Shown here piece by piece: positions 10,087-18,920 of a DNA stretch of 64,000 nucleotides (position 1 is its first letter; every line of letters begins with the position of its first letter). Location: the NCBI RefSeq assembly GCF_021390245.1, contig NZ_JAJUXH010000004.1:186001-250000 (forward strand), read 5' to 3'. The position numbers and the translations under genes are program-made. Below the pieces are notes generated by a model that had not been told where the DNA came from, did not search any database, and saw only the letters and a program-made list of their open reading frames with translations. The DNA comes from Dyadobacter sp. CY323 (GTDB lineage Bacteria > Bacteroidota > Bacteroidia > Cytophagales > Spirosomataceae).

Positions 10087-10226
10087 CACCGGCAGCGGCG
10101 CACCGGCAGCGGCGCACCGGCAGCGGCGCACCGGCAGCGGCGCACCGGCAGCGGCGCACCGGCAGCGGCGCACCGGCAGCGGCGCACCGGCAGCGGCGCA
10201 CCGGCAGCGGCGCACCGGCAGCGGCG
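10087..10226. repeat. Ten perfect tandem copies of a 14-bp GC-rich unit
   Basis: The unit CACCGGCAGCGGCG is repeated exactly ten times with no variation. The array ends three bases from the stop codon of the aldehyde dehydrogenase on the minus strand, so it would form the start of that gene's 3' untranslated RNA. It is much more GC-rich than its surroundings. All six frames stay open through it and give low-complexity peptides, which are artefacts. There are no spacers, so it is not a CRISPR array. The rest of the 399-base gap between the kinase and the dehydrogenase shows no gene. Confidence 0.95.
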
Positions 10227-10229
10227 TTT

Positions 10230-11855
10230 TCAGAATATAAACTTCGTACTCAGGAAATTCGACGTATCGCCGTGGACGATTTCGTTGATCAGCTGTTTGT
10301 TGTCTTCATTCATTTTGAAAGCAACGAGTGATCGGATCGAAAATGAGCGTATCGCGTCGGTTACGGAAAGTGTACCCTCGGCACTGTCTTTGCGGCCCGT
10401 GAATGGAAATACATCCGGCCCGCGCTGACATTGGGTATTTATATTTACCCTGCTCACCTGGTTTACAAGCGGATCGATCAATGATGCCACTTCCTCCGCA
10501 TTGTTACTGAAAATACTAACCTGCTGGCCGTGAGTAGATTCGATCAGGAACTCGATGGTTTCTTCGAGATCGTCAAAAGGTACCACCGGCACAATCGGGC
10601 CGAATTGTTCTTCATGGTACAATTTCATTTTTTCATTAACCGGATAAACCACTGCCGGATAAAAGAACGATCCTTCCGATTTTCCGCCATTCTCATTCAC
10701 AATCCGCGCGCCATGCGTAATGGCATCGGTAATGCATTCGTTGAGGTATTCAATTTTATTTGTTTCCGGAAGTGGTGTCAGCGAAACGCCTTTTTCCCAG
10801 GGCATACCATATTTTAACCTGGCCACTGCGGCGCTGAATTGTTCAAGGAACTGATCGGCAATGCTGCGGTGTACCCAAACGATTTTCAGGGCAGTGCAGC
10901 GTTGTCCGTTAAATGAAAGAGAACCGGTAATGATTTCTCTCACAGCCAGGTCGAGGTCTGCGTGGGGTGTGACGATCGCCGCGTTCTTCGCATCCAGACC
11001 AAGAACTGCACGCAGACGGTTCACTTTCGGGTGAGATTTTTTCAGTTCGTTAGCCACTTTGCTCGACCCGATCAGTGTCAGAACATTGATCTTTCCCGAT
11101 TGCATCAGCCCGGGAACAATGGCGTTACCACGTCCGTAGATCACATTTACGACGCCTTTTGGAAAACAATCCCGGAAGGCTTCCTGCAATGGATAATGTA
11201 AAAGTGTACCGAATTTTGGGGGTTTAAATAAAATGGTATTGCCCATGATCAGGGCGGGGATCAGGGTTGTAAAGGTCTCGTTGAGCGGGTAATTGAATGG
11301 CCCCATACAAAGTACCACGCCCAGCGGCGACCGGCGCACCTGTGCGGCAATGCCATCTACTATATCAAATCCCGAGGAATCCCTGTCGATATTTTTGAGT
11401 GAATCGATGGTGGCATAAATGTATTCAACGGTACGGTCGAACTCTTTGACGGAATCCGCAAATGACTTTCCGATCTCCCACATAATGAGCTTCACGATGA
11501 CGTCCTTTTGCTCAATCATTTTGCCCGTAAACTGTTCGACACAATGAATGCGTTCAGCGACGCCCATGGTAGGCCATTCGCCACGACCGTTGTTGTAAGC
11601 CGCAACGGCAGCTTCGAGCGAGCGTTCGGCTTCTGCTGCGGTGCAGATCGGATAGCTGCCGATCAGTTTGCGTTCGAGACCTGTTTCGGTTTTGATACAA
11701 ATCGGCGAGTATACTTCGTGTACCTGACCATTCCAGGGTTTCATTTCACCATCGCTGAGGTATTCGCGCTGATGAATCAGACCGGGCAGAGCGAAGTCTG
11801 CCGGGATGTCTTTTTCTTCGACAAAGATGTCTTTTAATGTGGCATTGAAATCCAT
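10230..11855 (-). CDS. NADP-dependent aldehyde dehydrogenase, GapN-like
   Basis: A 541-residue aldehyde dehydrogenase. The nucleotide-binding GPFNYP is at 185-190 and FKPPK at 210-214; the nucleophile is C320 in FNGQRCTALK. The segment that usually reads ELGGK is GLDAK at 286-290, so the standard general-base glutamate position is not occupied by Glu. Overall it resembles the non-phosphorylating glyceraldehyde-3-phosphate dehydrogenase branch (oxidising GAP to 3-phosphoglycerate with NADP+), although the substrate cannot be proven from sequence. The MATE gene lies 41 bases upstream on the same strand. The tandem repeat array follows directly after its stop. Confidence 0.88.
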   Translation of the reverse strand: MDFNATLKDIFVEEKDIPADFALPGLIHQREYLSDGEMKPWNGQVHEVYSPICIKTETGLERKLIGSYPICTAAEAERSLEAAVAAYNNGRGEWPTMGVAERIHCVEQFTGKMIEQKDVIVKLIMWEIGKSFADSVKEFDRTVEYIYATIDSLKNIDRDSSGFDIVDGIAAQVRRSPLGVVLCMGPFNYPLNETFTTLIPALIMGNTILFKPPKFGTLLHYPLQEAFRDCFPKGVVNVIYGRGNAIVPGLMQSGKINVLTLIGSSKVANELKKSHPKVNRLRAVLGLDAKNAAIVTPHADLDLAVREIITGSLSFNGQRCTALKIVWVHRSIADQFLEQFSAAVARLKYGMPWEKGVSLTPLPETNKIEYLNECITDAITHGARIVNENGGKSEGSFFYPAVVYPVNEKMKLYHEEQFGPIVPVVPFDDLEETIEFLIESTHGQQVSIFSNNAEEVASLIDPLVNQVSRVNINTQCQRGPDVFPFTGRKDSAEGTLSVTDAIRSFSIRSLVAFKMNEDNKQLINEIVHGDTSNFLSTKFIF

Positions 11856-11896
11856 TTGATCATTAAAAAGGGTGAGAAAATTATAAGTGGCCTGCT

Positions 11897-13276
11897 TTAA
11901 AGTGTACCAGTTTCAGTCGTTTTTGGTTCACTCAAAGATGACGATGAAAACACTGTATTTCTCTTACCCATTTTCAGGAATCGTGTGATCAAAAATGCAG
12001 ATGCCATGGTAAGTCCGAGGATCAGGCCGAGCCACATGCCCGCCGCACCCATGTTGAAATGGAACGCAAGCAGATATCCGAATGGGATGCCGATGACCCA
12101 ATAGGCGATCCCAATCAGAATAGTAGGCGTTTTTACATCTTTAATACCCCTCAAAAGGCCGGCTCCGATTGCTTGCGTACTGTCTGAGATCTGGAAGATG
12201 GCTGCAAAAAGCAGCAGCATTGCCGCTAGCTGAACCACATCCAGGTTGTTGTTGAATGCAAATGGGAGCCGGTCACGCAAAAGCACAAACGTAATTGCGC
12301 AGCCCGTACCGTAAACCAGGGAGGTCAGAATGGTACTTTTACCGATGACGACGATCTTACGCCAGTCATTTCGTCCCAATGCATTGCTTACCCGGATGGA
12401 ACCCGCCTGAGCAAGTCCCATGGACGCCATGAATGTAAACGACGCGCAGCTCAATGCGATCTGGTGAGCAGCCTGTGAAACGGCACCCAAAGTTCCGATG
12501 ATAATTCCCGAAACAGCGAATGCTCCCGCCTCCATCCCGATCTGCATACTGCTCGGTACGCCGATATGCAGCAATTCACGCCAGGTTTGCAGTTTGAAAT
12601 ACCACTGATTACTTCGGACGGCGATGTATTTTGAAAACGTTTTGTGCCTCAGGATCACATAACCCAGCGCGACGAACATGCACGATCGGGTGATGAGCGT
12701 GGCCCAGCCGGCACCGGCCAGTTCAAGCCGGGGGAAGCCCCAGTTTCCGTAAATGAGCAGCCAGTTGAGCAGAATGTTCAGCGGCATACCGGCCAGGGAA
12801 AAAATCATCGCTGTTTTGGTTTGTTCGAGACCATCCGCGAATTGCTTCAATGTCATGAAAAGCAGCATCGGGATAATGGAGAGGCCCATTAACTTCATAA
12901 ACGGAATGGCGAGCGTTACCACCTCGGGATCCTGGCCCAGGTGGTGCAAGAGATCTTTCCCGAAAACCAATGTAAAGGAAATGGCGATTGCCGTGAGTGT
13001 GCAAAGGCAAAAGCCATTGAACAAATAATGGGAGACTTGTTGCGCGTCGCGGCGGCCGTTGGCGAGGGAAACCATTTGAGAAACGGAGATCGTCATGCCG
13101 ATGCCGATTACAAACGGAATATTCATCGCATTGATCACGAGTGCCGCAGCTGCGAGGTGTTTGTAACTGATTGCCCCCACCATGGCACTGTCAATTAAAT
13201 GCAGGGCCATTTGTGCCAGTTCGCCGATTATAATAGGAAATGCTAATTTTAACGTTTGTGATGCTTCGTTTTTCAT
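11897..13276 (-). CDS. MATE family multidrug/Na+ exporter
   Basis: A 459-residue inner-membrane protein with about twelve hydrophobic helices and the two-fold pattern of the MATE family (FPIIIGELAQMALHLIDSAMVG at the N-terminus, GMEAGAFAVSG in the second half). Such proteins export cationic compounds using Na+ or H+. The ATG at 13276 precedes the typical first helix. A TACCTTTG element sits 28 bases upstream. It may be co-transcribed with the downstream aldehyde dehydrogenase. The substrate is unknown. Confidence 0.93.
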   Translation of the reverse strand: MKNEASQTLKLAFPIIIGELAQMALHLIDSAMVGAISYKHLAAAALVINAMNIPFVIGIGMTISVSQMVSLANGRRDAQQVSHYLFNGFCLCTLTAIAISFTLVFGKDLLHHLGQDPEVVTLAIPFMKLMGLSIIPMLLFMTLKQFADGLEQTKTAMIFSLAGMPLNILLNWLLIYGNWGFPRLELAGAGWATLITRSCMFVALGYVILRHKTFSKYIAVRSNQWYFKLQTWRELLHIGVPSSMQIGMEAGAFAVSGIIIGTLGAVSQAAHQIALSCASFTFMASMGLAQAGSIRVSNALGRNDWRKIVVIGKSTILTSLVYGTGCAITFVLLRDRLPFAFNNNLDVVQLAAMLLLFAAIFQISDSTQAIGAGLLRGIKDVKTPTILIGIAYWVIGIPFGYLLAFHFNMGAAGMWLGLILGLTMASAFLITRFLKMGKRNTVFSSSSLSEPKTTETGTL

Positions 13277-13303
13277 GGACCGCTGGAATTGCTAAAAAGT
13301 TTG

Positions 13304-13311
13304 CAAAGGTA
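13304..13311 (-). promoter_or_regulatory. Putative -7 element for the MATE gene
   Basis: Minus-strand TACCTTTG, followed by C, fits TAnnTTTG and lies 27 bases from the ATG. A TTC about 20 bases upstream could act as a weak -33 element. Confidence 0.45.
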
Positions 13312-13440
13312 GCGAATACGCATCAGGCTCAGAATCTTTCATCTTAATATCAGACCGGTTAGAGTAAAATGGTTGAAAAAAGGGTTTCTATTGGAAGCAA
13401 AACGTACAATTCTATATCGAAAAATATTACTTAACACAGA

Positions 13441-15909
13441 ATGGGCATTAGGAGGAATTTGGCCGCAGGTAGCCTGACCGTGACGGTTTTAAGGCGTACT
13501 TATATTGGGATGATCATTTGTTTGCTTTATGTCCCGCAACGCACGTTTGCCCAAAATACTGATAAATTGAAGGTTACGGGTAAAATCCTGGACGCACAAA
13601 ACAACGGTCCGCTGGGTTATGCGAGTATACGTTTGTTCAAAACTACGGATAGTACTTTTGTAAGCGGGGCGATTACCGACGAAACGGGCGGGTTTGTGAT
13701 TGATGTACATGCAGGTTCGTATTATGCACTTTCGGAATTTATAGGTTACAAGTCCAAAATTACCCCGGATATCAGGCTGACTTCGGCGAACTCGCCGCTC
13801 AATATCGGTACGGTAGCGTTGAGCGGATCAGCCAAAACCCTGGATGAAGTGACGGTCCAGGCTGAAAAAAGCTCCATGGAATTATCTCTGGACAAAAAAA
13901 TATTCAACGTAGGAAAAGACCTGGCGAATGCGGGCGGTACCGCCGTGGATATTCTTACCAATGTGCCGTCGGTGGCGGTGGATGTGGAAGGGAATGTAAG
14001 TTTAAGAGGAAGCGGGAATGTGCGGATATTGATCGACGGGAAACCGTCGGGTCTTGTGAGCATCAAAGGAGCTGCCGGGCTGGCACAGTTGCAGGGCAGC
14101 ATGATCGAACGTGTGGAGATCATTACCAACCCGTCGGCCAGGTACGAAGCGGAAGGTATGGGCGGGGTGATCAATATTGTTTTGAAAAAGGAAAGAAAGG
14201 AAGGCATTAACGGTTCTTTCGACATTATTACCGGGCACCCGACCAATTTTGGCGCAGCGGCGAACGTGAACTACCGCCGCAAAAACCTGAATTTCTTCAT
14301 TAATTATACGATGTCTTACCGGAATACACCGGGAAAGAATTACGTGTACCAGGAGCTGTACCGAAACGATTCCATCTTTATAATGGAACGGGATATGCGA
14401 AGTAATCTGAAAGGAATGAACAACAGTGCACGTGGGGGAATCGACTACTATTTTAATCCAAAAAACATCCTGACCGGCTCCTATACCTGGCGAACAAGTA
14501 AAGGAAAACGCTTCTCCACCCTGAATTACCGGGATTATGTCGGTAGTACAGGCTACCCCACCGGCATTACCAACCGGACACAGGATGAAACGGAGACGGA
14601 GCCGAACTCAGAATATTCAGTGACTTATAAAAAGACTTTTGACCGGAAAGGCCGGGAATTTACGGCAGATGTGAGGTACCTGGACAACTGGGAAAATTCG
14701 GATCAGTACTACAATGAGAATAGTTTCAAACCGAATGGAAGTCCGTCGGGGATTCCGCCGCTATTGCAGCGGGCTGTAAATTATGAAACTGAAAAACAGC
14801 TTTTGTTCCAGATCGATTATGTGCATCCATTTGGTAAAGACGGGAAGTTTGAAGCTGGGGCCAGAAGTAGCTCCCGCGACATGACCAACGATTACGCCGT
14901 CACTCAGCGGGCGAACGACGGAGACTGGATTGCGCTTCCGAATCTGACGAATGACTTTCTGTATGAGGAGAATATTAATGCAGCCTACGGGATCATCGGT
15001 AACAAAACGGGCAGGCTTTCATACCAGGCAGGCGTACGCGCCGAATGGACCGGTGTAACCACGGAATTGCGACAAACCAAGGAAGTGAATGACCGTAAAT
15101 ATGCCAATTTGTTTCCCAGCGTGCATGTTACTTATGACTTCGCTAAACAAAATGCATTTCAGCTCAGTTTTAGCCGCCGCGTCCGCAGACCTCAGTACAA
15201 TGATCTGAGCCCGTTTGCTACATATAGTGATAACCGCAACTATTGGAGCGGCAACCCCGACCTGAATCCTGAATTTACAAATGCATTTGAACTGGGTCAC
15301 ATTAAATACATGGCGAAAGGATCGCTCACGTCTTCTTTGTATTACCGGCATACCAACGGTAAAATAACCAGCATTCGTCGTGTTCAGGACGATGGAAGTT
15401 CGTATACTCGTCCGGAAAACCTGGGTACGGAAGATGCCTATGGAGTTGAATTTACTAGTTCGTTCACGCCGTTTTCATGGTGGAAAATGGATGGTAGTTT
15501 CAATTTCTTCCGTGCGATCACGGATGGTCGTCAGCTGGACGAAGATTTTCAAAGTGATACATACAGCTGGTTTGTGCGGGCAATGTCTCGTTTTACGCTC
15601 TGGAAATCGATGGATGTGCAGTTCAGGGGCAATTATGAGGCGCCGCAGCAGACGCCCCAGGGAAGGCGAAAGGCTCTCGCAACACTCGATCTCGCGGCTA
15701 CACGGGACATTCTCAAAAACAATGGGACACTTACGCTCAGCATTGTGGACGTCTTCAACTCGCGCCGGTACAGGTCTATCACGGAGGGGCCTAACTTTTA
15801 CAGCAGAAATAGCTCTCAGGGACGTTTGAGACAAATAAACCTTACTTTGAACTACCGTTTACACCAGGCTAAAAAGAAACCGAAAGAGAGTCTGGAAGGG
15901 GAGTTTTAA
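13441..15909 (+). CDS. TonB-dependent receptor family outer-membrane protein
   Basis: An 822-residue outer-membrane protein. The export signal lies near MIICLLYVPQRTFAQ, so the real start is either 13441 or a later in-frame ATG at 13510. Residues about 43-130 are a carboxypeptidase-regulatory-like domain (VTGKILDAQNNGPLGYASIRL), about 135-250 a plug-like region (SVAVDVEGNVSLRGSGNVRILIDGKPSG), and the remainder a long beta-barrel of the OMP_b-brl_3 type (GGVINIVLKK, FSRRVRRPQYNDLSPF, NPDLNPE). No SusD-type lipoprotein is adjacent, so this is not a polysaccharide utilisation locus; the substrate could be a siderophore, peptide or other large ligand. Confidence 0.9.
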   Translation: MGIRRNLAAGSLTVTVLRRTYIGMIICLLYVPQRTFAQNTDKLKVTGKILDAQNNGPLGYASIRLFKTTDSTFVSGAITDETGGFVIDVHAGSYYALSEFIGYKSKITPDIRLTSANSPLNIGTVALSGSAKTLDEVTVQAEKSSMELSLDKKIFNVGKDLANAGGTAVDILTNVPSVAVDVEGNVSLRGSGNVRILIDGKPSGLVSIKGAAGLAQLQGSMIERVEIITNPSARYEAEGMGGVINIVLKKERKEGINGSFDIITGHPTNFGAAANVNYRRKNLNFFINYTMSYRNTPGKNYVYQELYRNDSIFIMERDMRSNLKGMNNSARGGIDYYFNPKNILTGSYTWRTSKGKRFSTLNYRDYVGSTGYPTGITNRTQDETETEPNSEYSVTYKKTFDRKGREFTADVRYLDNWENSDQYYNENSFKPNGSPSGIPPLLQRAVNYETEKQLLFQIDYVHPFGKDGKFEAGARSSSRDMTNDYAVTQRANDGDWIALPNLTNDFLYEENINAAYGIIGNKTGRLSYQAGVRAEWTGVTTELRQTKEVNDRKYANLFPSVHVTYDFAKQNAFQLSFSRRVRRPQYNDLSPFATYSDNRNYWSGNPDLNPEFTNAFELGHIKYMAKGSLTSSLYYRHTNGKITSIRRVQDDGSSYTRPENLGTEDAYGVEFTSSFTPFSWWKMDGSFNFFRAITDGRQLDEDFQSDTYSWFVRAMSRFTLWKSMDVQFRGNYEAPQQTPQGRRKALATLDLAATRDILKNNGTLTLSIVDVFNSRRYRSITEGPNFYSRNSSQGRLRQINLTLNYRLHQAKKKPKESLEGEF

Positions 15910-15984
15910 AGACGTAGATTTTATTAAGCGGTTTTAATTTTTTACCTTGTAGATGAGTTAGAGGTTGTTTTTTTACTTTCTATC

Positions 15985-16443
15985 ATGCATACTATGGGCA
16001 CAAAGCGAAACAAATCGATATTTCTTGCGGACGATGATGAGGATGATCTGATGTTGTTTGAGGACGCATTGCGGGAAGTAAGTAATTCAGCAGAGTTAAC
16101 GACTGCCAGCGATGGTGTGGAGTTGATCAACCTCATGGAAACCACGGTGCCGCCTCCGCCGGATTTGATCTTCCTCGACTTAAATATGCCGCGTAAAAAC
16201 GGGTTTGAATGTCTTGAACAGATCAGAAATACGAAAGCCTGGGAGGGTATTCCCATCGTAATATTTTCGACAACCGGCCAGGAGGAAATGGTGCAGCAGG
16301 TTCACGAAAAAGGCGCCAGCTATTTTATCAGGAAACCCGGCTCTTTTCCCAAACTGAAACAGGCTATCAAACAGATCCTGGACATAGATTGGGCAAAGCA
16401 TTCATGGAAGCCTGCGCCAGAAAACTTTTATTACCAATATTAA
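15985..16443 (+). CDS. Response regulator, Rcp1-like receiver
   Basis: A 152-residue single receiver. DDDEDD near residue 17 gives the acidic pocket, LIFLDLNMPRKNG the phosphoacceptor, FSTTG the conserved Thr region and FIRKPGS the lysine. The long loop after the first helix and the FLDLNMP motif are typical of Rcp1-type regulators that pair with PAS or phytochrome-like kinases. It ends 68 bases before the four-PAS kinase gene on the same strand, which makes that kinase its likely partner. ATG 15985 was used; ATG 15994 is possible. Confidence 0.9.
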   Translation: MHTMGTKRNKSIFLADDDEDDLMLFEDALREVSNSAELTTASDGVELINLMETTVPPPPDLIFLDLNMPRKNGFECLEQIRNTKAWEGIPIVIFSTTGQEEMVQQVHEKGASYFIRKPGSFPKLKQAIKQILDIDWAKHSWKPAPENFYYQY

Positions 16444-16477
16444 TTCCGCGCCGCGGCGGCCCAATTTGGGCACTTGT

Positions 16478-16485
16478 TAAATTTG
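16478..16485 (+). promoter_or_regulatory. Putative -7 element for the PAS kinase
   Basis: TAAATTTG matches TAnnTTTG and lies 26 bases before the GTG start of the kinase. No TTG at proper distance is visible, so it may be weak or need an activator. Confidence 0.35.
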
Positions 16486-16500
16486 TAGAAACACTTTTCT

Positions 16501-16515
16501 ATGAAAATTAAGTGA
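16501..16515 (+). other. Five-codon upstream mini-ORF overlapping the kinase start
   Basis: ATG AAA ATT AAG TGA encodes M-K-I-K and stops inside the kinase GTG start (GTGA overlap). Such an arrangement could couple translation of the kinase to a leader, or simply be chance. Nothing else supports its function. Confidence 0.25.
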
Positions 16516-18905
16516 GTAATAACAGAGAGCCTGTCGAACCCATTCGCAGATCAACGGATAAACACGGGTTTACTACAAGGCAGGCTGACGACAGCGAGAG
16601 CAGATTCCGAAACACAATGAAGCAGGCCCCGGTAGGAATGATTATCCTGCGCGGGGAAAACTTCGTTGTTGAAATGGCCAACGATTCATACCTGGCCCTA
16701 GTAGACCGTACCGAACAAAACCTGGTGGGAAAACCACTATTCGAATCACTTCCCGAAGTGAGAGATGCGGTTGGCGGTGTTCTCACGCAGGTACTAAGAA
16801 CCGGGATACCCTATTATGGAAATGAGTTCGAGGTTACGCTTTACCGCGGCGGAAAACCGGAGCAATGCTATTTCAACTTTGTTTACCAGCCTCTGACTGA
16901 AGAGGGAGAGACAACCGGCATTATCGTCGTAGCCACGGAGGTTACCCGGCAGGTTCTTTCAACCCAGGCATTACAAAGGAGCGAAATCCAGTTTCGAAAC
17001 CTGGTAACGCAGTCACAGTTTGCAAAGGCGATATTCAAAGGGGAAGATTTCGTGATCAGCATTGCCAATGAAGCGATGCTGAAAACGCTCTGGAGACGGG
17101 ATCTCAAAGATGTGGAGGGGCGAAAGCTTTTCGACGTTTTCCCGGAGTTGAAAGATCAGAAGTTCGCAGAAATATTGGAATTGGTGTACCGCACAGGAAC
17201 CATTCATAAAGAAAACGAAGCGCTTGCATTTATCGATGGACCGGGCGGAGTAATGTCCCATTACCTTGATTATCAATATGCTCCGATTTTTGAAGTGGAC
17301 GGAAGTGTTTCGGGCATCATGGTGTCGGTGAATGACGTAACCGAAAAAGTGAAATTCCGCCAGCAAATCGCAGAAGCGGCTGACCGCCTGTCGCTTGCAA
17401 CGGACGGAACTAAGCTCGCCACCTGGGATTTGAATCTTAAGACGCTCGATATCATTCATTCCGGTCGGCTCGCTTCAATATTCGGCTATGACGAATCTGC
17501 GGTATTGACCCACGAGCAATTGCGGTCACAGGTTCATCCGGATGACAGGAAAGCGATTGTTGAAAAAGCGTTTGCTGTCGCGCTCGAGACGGGAGTATAC
17601 TACTACGAGGCAAGGGTCATTCACCCCGACAAATCCATGCATTGGGTGCGGACTCAGGGGAAGGTTCTTTATCAGGAAGGCCACATCCCGCACAGGATGC
17701 TGGGTACGATGATGGACATCACCGATCGGAAAGAGGCTGAGCTTGCATTAAAAACAAGTGAAGGAAAATTCCGGACGCTGGCGGATTCGATGCCCCAGTT
17801 TGTATGGACCGGTGATACGGATGGAAATTTCAATTATTTTAATCAGTCTGTATATGACTACTCCGGCCTTACTTCTCAGCAAATGCGGGATAATGGCTGG
17901 CTTCAGATCGTGCACCCGGACGACAGAAGTGAAAATATAAGATTGTGGCAGCTGGCCGTCTCGACGGGAAAGGATTTCTTATTCGAACACCGGTTTAAAA
18001 GACACGACGGCGAGTACAGATGGCAGCTGAGCCGGGCAATACCGCAGAAAAATGCAGATGGGAGTATCCAAATGTGGGTAGGGACGAGTACCGACATTCA
18101 CGACAGCAAAATTTTCATTGACGAGCTGGAAACCAAAGTGCAAATGCGCACCATGGAGCTGACGGTAGCCAACAATGAGCTGATCCGGACGAATATGGAA
18201 CTCGCGCAATTTGCCTATGTTGCCAGTCATGATTTGCAGGAGCCACTGAGGAAGATCCAGACTTTCGCGACGCGGATCCTGGAAACAGAACGTGAGAACC
18301 TTTCGGAAAAAGGCCAGGATTATTTCAATCGGATGCAGGCATCATCGACCCGGATGCAACAGCTGATCGTCGACCTGCTTGCATTTTCCAGGGCTAATGC
18401 GATTGAGAAGCATTTTGAGCAAGTAGACCTGAATGTTGTCCTGAAGAACATTAAAGAGCAGCTCAGTGATGTTATTTCGCAGAAAAAAGCGGTCATCAAA
18501 AGTGAAACCCTGCCGATAAGAAATGTGATCGTGTACCAGTTTGAGCAGTTGTTCGGAAACATTATTGCGAACGGTCTCAAATTCACAAAAGTGGGAATGA
18601 GCCCCGTTATTCAAATACGAACGGGGAAAATTTCAGGTGAGCTCATTCCGCTAATGGATGCGGATCACAATCTGACGTATGAGTTTATTTCTTTTTCGGA
18701 TAATGGGATTGGATTTGAACCGCAGTTTAAGGAGCGCATTTTTCAGGTTTTCCAGCGGCTGCATAATCGTAGTGCGTATGAGGGTACCGGTATCGGACTG
18801 GCCATTTGTAAGAAAATCGTGGACAATCATAAAGGACTGATCGACGCAGTTGGTAAGCCGGGAGTGGGGTCAACATTCATTATTTACCTGCCCGTCGAAC
18901 AGTAA
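16512..18905 (+). CDS. Sensor histidine kinase with four PAS domains
   Basis: A 797-residue soluble kinase. PAS-type modules occupy about 28-150, 155-280, 288-408 and 413-530 (the last two with HPDDR and HPDDRS PAC motifs), then a coiled segment, a HisKA domain with SHDLQEPLRK (H573) and a HATPase with N683/N687, DNGIGF at 730-735 and GTGIGL at 758-763. The SHDLQEPLRK type of H-box is that of phytochrome/Rcp1-like kinases, agreeing with the Rcp1-like receiver upstream. No ATG exists in frame before residue 36, which would cut the first PAS, so the GTG at 16512 is chosen. No receiver is attached, unlike the kinase at 7470. Confidence 0.9.
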   Translation: MSNNREPVEPIRRSTDKHGFTTRQADDSESRFRNTMKQAPVGMIILRGENFVVEMANDSYLALVDRTEQNLVGKPLFESLPEVRDAVGGVLTQVLRTGIPYYGNEFEVTLYRGGKPEQCYFNFVYQPLTEEGETTGIIVVATEVTRQVLSTQALQRSEIQFRNLVTQSQFAKAIFKGEDFVISIANEAMLKTLWRRDLKDVEGRKLFDVFPELKDQKFAEILELVYRTGTIHKENEALAFIDGPGGVMSHYLDYQYAPIFEVDGSVSGIMVSVNDVTEKVKFRQQIAEAADRLSLATDGTKLATWDLNLKTLDIIHSGRLASIFGYDESAVLTHEQLRSQVHPDDRKAIVEKAFAVALETGVYYYEARVIHPDKSMHWVRTQGKVLYQEGHIPHRMLGTMMDITDRKEAELALKTSEGKFRTLADSMPQFVWTGDTDGNFNYFNQSVYDYSGLTSQQMRDNGWLQIVHPDDRSENIRLWQLAVSTGKDFLFEHRFKRHDGEYRWQLSRAIPQKNADGSIQMWVGTSTDIHDSKIFIDELETKVQMRTMELTVANNELIRTNMELAQFAYVASHDLQEPLRKIQTFATRILETERENLSEKGQDYFNRMQASSTRMQQLIVDLLAFSRANAIEKHFEQVDLNVVLKNIKEQLSDVISQKKAVIKSETLPIRNVIVYQFEQLFGNIIANGLKFTKVGMSPVIQIRTGKISGELIPLMDADHNLTYEFISFSDNGIGFEPQFKERIFQVFQRLHNRSAYEGTGIGLAICKKIVDNHKGLIDAVGKPGVGSTFIIYLPVEQ

Positions 18906-18920
18906 CGAAACATATCAGCA

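Noticed and set aside
9865..10215. Open frames on both strands through the repeat block (RCRCAAAGAPLPV-type peptides)
   Set aside because: They stay open only because a 14-bp repeat without stops cycles all frames; no start signal, low-complexity product.
10087..10226. CRISPR array
   Set aside because: Copies are contiguous, without spacers, and no cas genes are present.
13441..15909. Polysaccharide utilisation locus
   Set aside because: The TonB receptor lacks an adjacent SusD lipoprotein and glycan-active enzymes.
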